The position numbers and the translations under genes are program-made. Source: Niebla homalea (Eukaryota; Ascomycota; Lecanoromycetes; Lecanorales; Ramalinaceae). From it: a stretch of 64,000 nt of DNA. Each line of letters opens with the position of its first letter. Positions within the stretch are counted from its first letter, which is position 1. The notes under the pieces were generated by a model. That model worked only from the letters and a program-made list of their open reading frames with translations. It made no database searches and had not been told where the DNA came from. Location of the stretch: NCBI GenBank assembly GCA_019925105.1, contig JAHGAU010000013.1, forward strand, positions 1,178,001 through 1,242,000. The letters are read 5' to 3'. Positions 55,183 to 64,000 of the stretch are shown piece by piece.

Positions 55183-57995
55183 TGATCCAGGGACGTGGTA
55201 AGTCAGGCGGTAGCAGTGGGACACGGAGTATATAACGTTGAAGATGGTACGTGATAGCTGTTATGCCAGTTTGCAAGGCTATAGAATCTGTTTTTGAGGA
55301 CTCGCTGTTGTCTTCAATATCAGAAGGGAATGGATGGGAGAAAGATCGACTTTAAGCATATAATTGACGGTGCGCGGTCCAAGCGGGCAAGACCAGAAAC
55401 CTAGAAAGACCTTGTTGTTTTTCGTAAAAGGGTTATGTGGATCTGGATAGTGAAGCCCATATTGTACGGCGGCGGCTGGCCACTTTATTTCGGGCGTATT
55501 TTCATTCAAGATTCAAACATCTCGCATGATCATGAGCCGCGCGATCGTTACCCAATCACATATTTGAAGTCGAGACCTGGTCATGAAGGTTTTGGGCTCG
55601 TCCCTGGTTACAAATACCCTTTCGTTCTTCATCTGTCTACCTTTGACGTCTGCTTCAGTCCCAAAGCCGTCCGCTTTGTTCAATGTCGTGGGAAAAGCCC
55701 TTGCCTGTCACGGATACTCCGCTCTTCATTCTCCACAATTCTCACCAATCGTGCATCAACTATGAGGAGATCGGGCAGAGAAATCGCATCATATTGTTGA
55801 GAATTGTGTTGAGAGGAAGAGTCGTTCGCGCACTGGTGTCGCTTCCCCACAAACGAATAGGGGTCATATCTATTTGCGCGCGGTTTCAAAATTGGCGGAT
55901 TAGCCGTCAATCATTAGAGGCACCGAGGGTCTTTATGGTGACGATACCCGCGGATGTAAGTATTTGAGGCTGTTGTTTGGGTCTGTACGAGGATGGAGAC
56001 CCTGTGAGTACAAACGTAATAAGTGAACAATGCTGAGCAACAGTATCGTCCTTAGCATATGAAAAACTTAACGTGTACCTATCCAAACACCAACTCAAGC
56101 AGCTTAGTGATCTCCCTAGGATCCGGGAGCGTAAAAGTAGTATAAGGTTCAACGTCCACTTGATTGTCGACATCTCCCTGAAACCAAGCACGCCAGCAGA
56201 GCAAGTCCGTGATTTTACATGCAAACTCGAATCCTATCTGCAATCTAGCAGGACCAGATGGCCAGATGAGGCAATAATCCTTGGCCGATTTCGGAAAATT
56301 CAATGCAACGCACGGCCTTCCCTAGCAAAGATGCATATTGACTAGGCATAAAGTCCCTACATGCTGTCACTGGTCCCCAGCTACGGCATTGACCCATACT
56401 GGCACCACGAACCCTTGTGTATTACGTGCGAGATGAGAGGAAAGGGCCTGAATCTCGACGAACTTTTACTCACCGCTGCCGTCCGCTGGATACGCCACAA
56501 ATCTCGATATTCTTTCCATTTTGGAGAAAAAAGCAAATGTGAAATACCGGAGACTGGCGGACCAATCAGTGCCCATCAAGCCTGCGACTAACATCCAAAA
56601 GATGAATAAAGTTATGGTAGAAGCGCAATTCACCGCTTGGATACCGGCAGACAAAGCACGCTTATGGCCAGCATGCGCCGTTCTGGCGCTTTGATATGTA
56701 CATTGGTGAGAAAGAATATTGCTGGAGTGGGCTTCGACTCTTACTTGGGGTCTGCCTCTTCTGAGTGTCGCTCTTAGATCAAATCCAAGACAGCTTCGTC
56801 TGGAGTGGTTTGAATCGTCTTGAATTCGGCCGAGATGCAACTGCGCTCGTTATCATTCAATTTTCGTTGTGAGCGTCTACATTCTGATGCGTGTCGTCGC
56901 TTAAATCGTGCCTCTCACCCTTCCATTTTCTCGGTCATTGGCACGCTGCTCTCCTTGTGTTCTCACTGAGCCTTGTTATTGAAAGGGTGAAGAGAAGGTT
57001 GATATGCGCTGATAGTCTTTAGGTGCATTGCCATCTGGATCTACCACTGCGGTATTCACCACATTCAAGACTCTTTTGCAAGCGTTCTCAGGCGAATGTT
57101 AGCTTCGTAGACCGATCACGGATGCAAATCAATTCTCTTGCCTAAAAGGGATAAATTGAGGTACCGCCACCAGCCGCCACCCATCATCACCAAGCGCTGG
57201 CGACACTTCACAGCACCATACCTGATTCAGACAGGCTCTCGTCCGGCGTCGAACCCGGCATAAAAGTTTATTTTCCGATTAAGCCCATAGACTAAGATCT
57301 TGCCGCTCCCGACCCGTCAGTCGCACGTGAATATAATGGGAAGTGACGTAAGGTGTTGGCCCAACAGGCTGGTGCGAACATTTCGAATGGGCTGGTCCAT
57401 GGCGCCGAGACCGTCTGATTTCGAGGATGGTCATGAGGCGTTCGGGTGTGGTAGGGGGCGAGTACGGTAGAGCATTGAATTGGGGACATGTTCTGCCTTG
57501 AGACTCGTGCTTGTTAGGTCTTGAGTACTGCCTTTTGACTGGAGGAACTTTGTAGCCATGTGGCGGTTACCTCGGATTTTGGAGAAGACACATGAGCCAG
57601 TTCGTAGATAGACTCGTTTGTGGTTGCACAAGGGACCTCTCGAAGCTATCTTGTCAATGGATTGGCATTTCAGAGGAATAGGTATGTTTCAAGGAGATGC
57701 TGAGTCAGGCTTCAATCCTACTTAATGTTCTTTGGTAGTTGGGAAATCCCGTCCTTTGATGTCGCATTGCGCATAGTGATTCAAAGCTGGATTAGTAGCA
57801 ATAGCATCAGAAGATCTGTTTAATGGAAGATCCTTCGCCAGTTGACTCTCCTTAGTTCTGTGAGACACAACCATTGAACAAGCACACTGCAGAGGATGTC
57901 GCGTCGATATTCTAAATTTGATGATACATCCTATGTGAAATTTTGTGCTGTCGGTGCTCAGTTTGTGATGGGATGCCAGCAGTGAAGATCGTCAG
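55183..57995. other. intergenic stretch
   Basis: No gene that I can support. Short frames at 55435-56345 and 56466-56840 have no family features and no consistent splice signals. No repeats of note. Confidence 0.55.
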
Positions 57996-58484
57996 TTGGC
58001 CAGCGATGCCTTCAATGACTTTCAATTGAGTCTTGCTCTCATTGTTGAACGCATGACTTTTCGTCCCGGATCTACTCCCTTGCTGAGCCTTAGGTACGGC
58101 GATGATGATCACATGCCTTCTGAGAAATACAGCTTAGATTTATCAGAAGATTTCTCATACCTTTTACGCAAGCAGCGCTGGTCCCTTGTCGAGCACAAGA
58201 TGTATCCTGGGCTTCTGCTCGCCCTTGAGAGGCTTGAGATACTAATGTGGGGATGGACAAGGACGTACGTCAAAAAGCCCTGGATGGATTATAGCAACAG
58301 GGTACATGAACATGAGGGAGCTAGGATAGACCACAACGGCGAGCCATATTTGCGCTCGCCAGGTTCATGTTTTCCTTTTTGGACCTTGGTTCCGTTTTGC
58401 TGGAACCAAGGCATTCTAATCGGAATGCGAGCAACAGAGGGATCCCGACGAAATCGAAGTCCGATATGCAGCTTCTGGCCTTGA
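57996..58484 (+). CDS. unknown ORF, possibly a fragment
   Basis: A 162-aa frame from ATG 57996 (MASDAFNDFQLSLALIVERM). The composition is that of a real protein: YSLDLSEDFSYLLRKQRWSL and YPGLLLALERLEILMWGWTR read like helical segments, with few low-complexity runs. I do not recognise a family. The end (GSRRNRSPICSFWP) is less natural, and a second frame continues the sense of the sequence after about 58370, so it may be truncated or spliced. No neighbours give a hint. Confidence 0.35.
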   Translation: MASDAFNDFQLSLALIVERMTFRPGSTPLLSLRYGDDDHMPSEKYSLDLSEDFSYLLRKQRWSLVEHKMYPGLLLALERLEILMWGWTRTYVKKPWMDYSNRVHEHEGARIDHNGEPYLRSPGSCFPFWTLVPFCWNQGILIGMRATEGSRRNRSPICSFWP

Positions 58485-58821
58485 ACGCGAGACCTTATCC
58501 AGACATTTCATCGGACCGTATGCGTGATCTTGTTGTCTCGGGCGTCGAGTCCGCGGCCTTTAAACATTGCGCAATAGCTGGCTGGCTCTAGCTCGTGTCC
58601 GTTCTTCACAAAATACATGAAAGGAAGATGAGTTAAAAAGTGATGTCGATGCCGCTACAGACGCCCTGAGATGGCTTGTGCGCTGCAGGTGCGAATATGT
58701 GCGTCTGGTCTTGGCATCTTTCAACGTCTAGTCCAGAAATCCAAACTTCAACTTCAATCACCCTCAAGAAAGCCAATTCAACCTCTCAAAGACATTGCTC
58801 TTGACTTCACTGCGCTCCAAA
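58485..58821. other. upstream region of the bL33m gene
   Basis: No features beyond a CT-rich leader near 58760-58820. It holds the promoter of the ribosomal gene. Confidence 0.5.
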
Positions 58822-59445
58822 ATGGCCAAGAAAAGTGAGTGTCTTCCTAATCCACCCAATTCTCCACCTTCACCCACCTAAATATCCTCTGATTCCGTCC
58901 TTACCCTCCTCTTCTTCCTCCCATCCGCAGCCTTCGTAGAACCTAGCTAACCCCATCCATCAGCAAAATCCCGAACCATAGCCGTCCGCCTCATCTCAAT
59001 GGCATTAACGGGCTACTATCGCACCCTGCGCCGTCCGCGTACGCACAGACCGCTAAGCATGATGAAGTATGATCCTATTGGTACGTCAACCTTTCCATTG
59101 TTGGAGAGGGCTAGAGGATGTGATAAAGAGGTGGTTTGAGCAGTGGATGAGCCCTGAAAAGAAAAGATCGCCAGTGGAGGGAGAGGGCAAAACATCAATA
59201 GTGGAGGATTAAAACGGGTGCGGACGAAACGGAAGCGTTGAACAAGAGATGGCGACAAAAATCCGATGTTGGGTGATTGGAATCCCAGTGTTCCCGGAGA
59301 TCCTAGACGTCATTCTCTTGAATTGGCTGCTTTGCTTCGTGAGAATTGTAGCGTCGCCGGGAAACCACTTGCTAATGCAACAAATTTGCCAGTGCGCAAA
59401 CAAGTCCTCTTCCTCGAGCAGAAACGCGGTGGCTCCTCTAAATGA
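58822..59445 (+). CDS. MRPL39: mitochondrial ribosomal protein bL33m
   Basis: Three exons (58822-58834, 58964-59080, 59393-59445) give 60 aa. The first exon has only 13 nt (MAKK plus one base). The body reads [37 protein letters not shown], then [14 protein letters not shown], which is the fungal bL33m sequence pattern end to end. It belongs to the mitochondrial large subunit; bL33 lies near the E site. Length fits the family (about 55-60). Intron 2 is 312 nt, long for this window. Too short for ordinary ORF calling, and found only by splicing. Confidence is high because all three exons carry conserved residues. Confidence 0.93.
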
Positions 59446-61073
59446 GATTTCACCCTCCTTCCGCCATCAGCCATGTTCGCCTCACGAGACTGAGCAATTT
59501 CTACCACCGTCGGACTCGACCGTGCGCCTGTCTTGATAAACCACTTTTTGTGACTATGGTGGTGAAAAGATTGAATGGCAGCCCCTCGGTCACACTCCTC
59601 CGCCGTTGTCATCGCGTTCCGCGCACCTTCGCAAACCATGGTGGCTGCCAATCTCCATACAATACGCGGCCATCTACGCATCATTAGCAGCGCCACAAAC
59701 ATGCATTCTCACTGGTCTTGCACCACCGCAATAAAACCCGCCCTACTCCTTCTCAGCATCAGTCATCAACCAACGACCATGCCATAACCATACGACAGCC
59801 ATCGATCGACTCCCGAATCCTCCCCGTTCACAACGCGGCACACCATTATTGATCCTCCCCACCCTGAACTTCATTCAGACCGGCATCCAATCATCATCAA
59901 CATCATTATCAGCAACCACCATCTCCTTCATCCCTCTCACCTTTTCAAATACCATCAAACCCCGCAACTCCGATACTCACAGACGCCTTCCACGCCGCCA
60001 GCCTTGGCTCACACCAGCCAGCCAGCCAGCCAGCCTGCCACCCAGTACCGCCACAGCATCACAAACCCTCTCCCAAAACCCCCAGTCACCCACCACCCCG
60101 GCGGGTCTTCCACCACCTCACCTCTCCTTTCAAAACCCACGCGATCTAACCGCTACGCCTGCGATCGACACACACACACACGGCCATTCGTGTAGTGTGA
60201 AGCAGAAAACAAGCGGGGGCCAGTCAAGTCGTTGCACGAATGTCAATGCAATCAATGCCTTTGAGAGGGCCGAGGGCCTTCCAAGGCTGGAGAGCGAAAG
60301 GCATCCTGAAAAATTTACTCTACTACGATTGTATTGCCACGGTCAAATATCTCACAGGAAAGAACATGTGACGGACGTATCATCCCGAATCGGTTGTGCG
60401 GAGGTAGTGATGCTCAACGGGGGAAGAAGGAGGTGATGGCGTCTCCTGCAACTTCAGAAGATGCGAATGTGAGAAGGGGGGGCGCGACGGGGACGTGGTG
60501 GGCCTGGGACAAGAAGGATACGGTGGGATGGTTTCAATGGCGCATTGGATCAGATGGGGGGGGGAGGCAGCACGGTCATCATGGAATGTGGAAGGGGAGA
60601 GACTATGCATCAATGTCCACACGATTTCTGGGCACTCGATCTTCAAAGGTCATGTTCTCGCTTGCAGAAATGATAACGTGTCCATCCCTAGCGAGTCGTT
60701 TCATGCATGGCGGTTTTAGAAGCTTTGTTGGTCGACGAGTCTAGAATCTTGATATTGAAGCTATTCTAAGCTACCACCTGTAATCTCTTCTTCTGCCCTC
60801 AAGTGTTTTAGCAACAAGCTAGGGAGGGATTGGTATAAATTACCAGAAGTCCTAGCAAATACCTTATATTGCGTTAAGCTAGCCTGAGTCTTCGGCGTAT
60901 ATCAGCTGGAGCAATCAGCTGGAGCAATGTTGCAAAATAAAAAGAGATGGTTGGAAGCTAGGGCATCTGGTGATGGCGGTGTTGGTAGTCGATGAGTGAA
61001 GCAAGGTCGGAAACATTCAGTAAAATTAATGTTTGTCTTCCTTCCCCTCTTAGTCTGGGACAACTGATAGATT
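59446..61073. other. intergenic stretch with microsatellites
   Basis: Several Ser/Thr/Pro-rich frames on plus (59849-60436) have no family features and look like composition effects. A (CCAG)n run lies at about 60012-60034 and a (CA)n run at about 60169-60181. No gene supported. Confidence 0.5.
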
Positions 61074-64000
61074 TCAGTCGGTACGTTCGCGTTCAGCTTT
61101 GAAACGTGCGGCCATGGCACTCTCTGTCCTCTTGGTCAGCATAACGCGGAACCACTTAAGCCTCGAATTAAGTACCTTTGTATGACTGACGCCGACTGGA
61201 ATGTGCGGCGACTTTGCGGCCACGCCCTTTGAGCAGGTGGTTCGGCGACTGCGAGTCTGCAACAATTGGTCCCAGCGTCGATGACACTCTGATCTTGGAT
61301 TTCTTGGATCCAGTAGCCACATGTGCATCCAGATCAGCATCTGCCGGATCGCGTTTGAGGTTCGATGAGCCCTGAGCCATCCGTTCGAGGTTTCGGAGCG
61401 CCCTCGGGTCTACTGGGAGAGGTTCACGGTCCTTGGCGATGACCTTCGGTTTTTCTGCACGTTGAGAAGAGCCTTGGGACGAGGTGCTCTCCTGGCTGCC
61501 GGTCAGCTCGTGTTTGTTGGAGCCTTTGGATTGAATCGCCGAGCTCCGAGAATCTAAAGGATGAGAGCGTAGAATACCCTTCGTCTGTGGTGGTTGACGT
61601 GCGTCTTCCCCTCCACTGCTTAAGCGAGGCGTAGATGGATTATACAATCGCCCAGACGAGTCTTGGACGCGTACAGCCTTCTTAGGAGGCAACGAAATCC
61701 TAGCATGCTCTTGCTGTTGATTTGAGACTGCGGTTTCGGGGCTTGGAATGCAAATGCCAGTGAAATCCAGTTCTTCTTCTTCATCAACCTGAGAAGACAG
61801 GATCTCTTGGAAATCACGTCCGGCGTCATTCTCCTTTTCTTGCGAGTCCTTGATGATTCGATGTTGTATTTCCTTGCCGTGGTGCGAGTCTACCGCCGGA
61901 GGTATGACCTGCTGCGAAGTTGCAGATTTTGTTGATGCCTTCAATTGCTTGATCTCCTGCTTTCGAGATTTGCTTTCGCTCTGCGCACGGTTCATTTGGC
62001 CTTGCAGATTCCTGTTTTCTATCTTAAGCTCCTCGACTACATCTTGGAGAGTGTTCCATAGGTCTGTGGATGGTGCTTGCCTCAAACTCTTCTCGAGCGT
62101 CTCGACACGTTGCTGTAAGTAATCGATCTGCTGCCCATTTTCTGCAGCATCAAGGGTCGTCTCCAACTGCTCGTTTTGACCTCGTAACTTCTCCACCTCT
62201 TTAATCAAATCACGGACTCGGGCTTCAGATGGCCCATTTTTGACCTTGGATTCCAAGGTCTTGATCTTGTCGCGCAGGGCTCGGCTTGTCGCAATCTGGA
62301 AAAGCTATAAGTCTATATCAGGCTGTAAGTCCTTCGATAGTCTCACCTCGGATTGCTTTTCTCGCTCCAGCTTCGATATGGCCTCGTTCTGTTGTTGCTC
62401 TTTGGCAATAGCCTCGGCACTTGGGGCCGGTGGTTTCTCTCTCAGTTCGTTAACCAAACGTTCAGACTGCTCGAGTCCACATAAAATCTGCTGCTTCTCC
62501 TTCCTTAGGTCGAGCAGAGTGTTCTCCACTTCTTTGTCTTTGTCTTCGATGATCTTCCGTTTCTCTGCTTCGAAATTCTGCTCCATTTGATTTTGGAGGG
62601 TGACTTGGCTGCTTCGAAGATTCTCCTCGGCCTTGGTTTTTTGTTCTACTTCTGATTGAAGACCATCCGCTTTTTGCTGGAGTTCGGAAATATCATTTCC
62701 CTTTAGATGTAGTTGTTGACGCAGTTGCTGTAATTCGTGCGACATCGCAGCCTTTTCGTTGTCAACTTTAGCTTTCTCACATTGGAGGTCATGCAAGCGC
62801 AGCATGATTGCCGGCGGATCACTCGACTTCTCCCTTGCTTGTCTGAGGTCGGCCTCATAGCCCTGAATGCGCTGTCGATTTTCGCGGTCTTTATCCTCAA
62901 ATGAACCGAGTCGGGCTTGGGTCTCGACTAACCTGAGCTTTGTGGCGTGCAATTGCTCCCCAAGCGAGGCTTTCGTCTCTCGATGCTCCGCGACTTGCTC
63001 CCGAAGATCTTCGGCTTTCACAGCATTTCCGCTCAGGGACTGAAGCTCTATTTGGACAGAGCGTGCTAAGCTTTGTGCTGTAGCATTGGCTTTCTCAGAC
63101 TTTTCAGCATATTCTTGAATTGAGTCTCGCACACTGACATCGATGTCAGCATTGAAGATGCAATACATTGTCTGGTTAGCCGCAGCCAAAATATCAAAGC
63201 TCACCTCTGCGTGTGATGGACCATCGAAACTTCAAGCTTTGCGACATCACTTGGCTTGACGTGCTCTTGTTGAATTATGACCCGCAGCATGGACAGACAT
63301 TCCTCAAGCTGGGGAGATGACTTGTCGGCCGAAGTACGTTCGACAATTGTATTCGTGGCCTGTGGACGTTCCAACAAAGCCTCCAGCTTTATATTCAACT
63401 AGAAAGATGATACCATTAAACACAGCTTCCACATTGAGATTAGGAGCATACCTCGGAATAGCTTTTGGCGTACTCTTGGCGCATCTTCGCGTAGCTATTG
63501 GTGATCTTGGCGAGCTCTGCTTCCAGACGAGCGTTCTTTTCCCGTTCGGTCTCTGCATCTTGAGGGCTATTAGCCCTCTGAGATTGGAGGGTTAGTATGG
63601 TCCTTTCGAGGTAGCCAACATGCTCGTGGTATTTCGAAGCGATGTCCTTGGATTTTGCTCGATCAGCCTCACTACTCGCTTTTATTGCCAAGAAAGCCTC
63701 TCGAATAGACTCTTCATCTGCATGGGTTGAATTGGATTGAGCAAGGAGCCTGTTTCCAGTATCTCGAAGGAGATTGTGGTCCTTGCACAGACCATTCACA
63801 GCGTTGGTAAGTTTCTTCACCTTGGCTGCCCATTGAGACTTCTTCTGCTCAAATCGAGAAAGCACGGCCTCTTTTTCATTGAGAAGTTTTGACTTATCCT
63901 CATACATCTGGGTCAATGTGTTCAAGGCGTCGTCACACTGCGTGATCTCATCATCCTTGACGGCCATCTTGATGTCCATATCGTCAAGCAAAGAGCACTG
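61074..64000 (-). CDS. coiled-coil protein, 5' end beyond the window
   Basis: At least five exons on minus, running off the right edge: about 64000-63453, 63402-63212, 63139-62345, 62293-61169, and probably 61113-61074 (AMAARFKAERERTD). The introns are short with clean signals (GTATGC..CTAG, GTGAGC..TCAG, GTGAGA..CCAG). The visible part is mostly long coiled coil (LREQVAEHRETKASLGEQLH, VEQKTKAEENLRSSQVTLQN, NEQLETTLDAAENGQQ). A disordered C-terminal third has PPKKAVRVQDSSGRLYNP, SSTLGPIVADSQSPNH and basic GRGRKVAAHSSRRQSY. I recognise no family; myosin-like or chromosome-associated coiled-coil proteins share this look without homology. The start is not in the window. Confidence 0.75.

Noticed and set aside
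57175..57270. tRNA-like T-arm word GGGTTCGAC on minus
   Set aside because: The flanking bases do not form a T-stem and there is no matching D-arm or anticodon arm.
1..64000. CRISPR array or operon structure
   Set aside because: The genome is fungal: spliced genes, no operons, and the tandem repeats have no unique spacers.

Overview
The window is nuclear DNA of a filamentous ascomycete (Pezizomycotina). The evidence is many short introns (about 50-110 nt, GT..AG with CTGAC/CTAAC-type branch sites), monocistronic genes on both strands, long intergenic stretches with microsatellites, and an ascomycete gene set: Not4, Yap1/AP-1, Atg13, Hal2/Met22, Bud22, the complex I 30 kDa subunit, GIT1-type permease, GPR1/FUN34/YaaH acetate transporter. 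No host species can be named from sequence alone.

Layout. 1-8.1 kb is an accessory, partly decayed region: an edge fragment, a broken O-methyltransferase (minus, 796-2300), an intact fungal rhodopsin-domain membrane protein (4581-5776) and a kynurenine-type aminotransferase (6302-8056) whose nine inferred exons join in frame except for one TAG. 9.2-15.1 kb holds methylthioadenosine phosphorylase, a GIT1/PHO84-type permease and a Bud22 homologue, all on minus. 15.4-22.6 kb is a decayed island: a broken HeLo-domain gene, a broken TPR gene, retroelement debris and an MFS scrap, with one intact F-box-like gene (19632-20774) inside it. 22.6-24.5 kb is low-complexity DNA with a diverged tandem duplication of about 310 bp.

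24.5-45.5 kb is core: a low-complexity ORF (24567-26967) that may be the C-terminal part of Not4, Not4 itself (27583-30286), the complex I 30 kDa subunit (30643-31734) sharing a 356-bp divergent promoter with Not4, a Yap1/AP-1 bZIP factor (32128-34146), an SMN/SPF30 Tudor protein (35248-36354), a small secreted protein (37499-38247), Hal2/Met22 (39549-40889) with a perfect Gcn4/Cpc1 site upstream, and Atg13 (42505-45495). 46.5-51.7 kb is a large IBtk-like ankyrin-RCC1-BTB protein. 51.9-53.4 kb is a degenerate GACA/GATA/GACG satellite followed by a 36-bp minisatellite. The last part has an acetate transporter (54286-55182), a possible unknown ORF, mitochondrial ribosomal bL33m (58822-59445, 60 aa) and a coiled-coil gene running off the right edge.

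The most interesting observations are: an AP-1 factor whose only three cysteines are in the C-terminal redox domain, so the usual n-CRD to c-CRD disulfide cannot form; stop codons in four broken genes (CAA/CAG to TAA/TAG, TGG to TAG, ATG to ATA) of the kind expected from repeat-induced point mutation; an aminotransferase one codon away from being open; a Hal2 with a mitochondrial-looking N-terminal extension and an internal canonical start; and the unresolved Not4 C-terminal extension. I saw no convincing new multi-gene system; the decayed 0.8-8.1 kb block is the closest to one. Exon coordinates were worked out by eye from splice signals and frame arithmetic.
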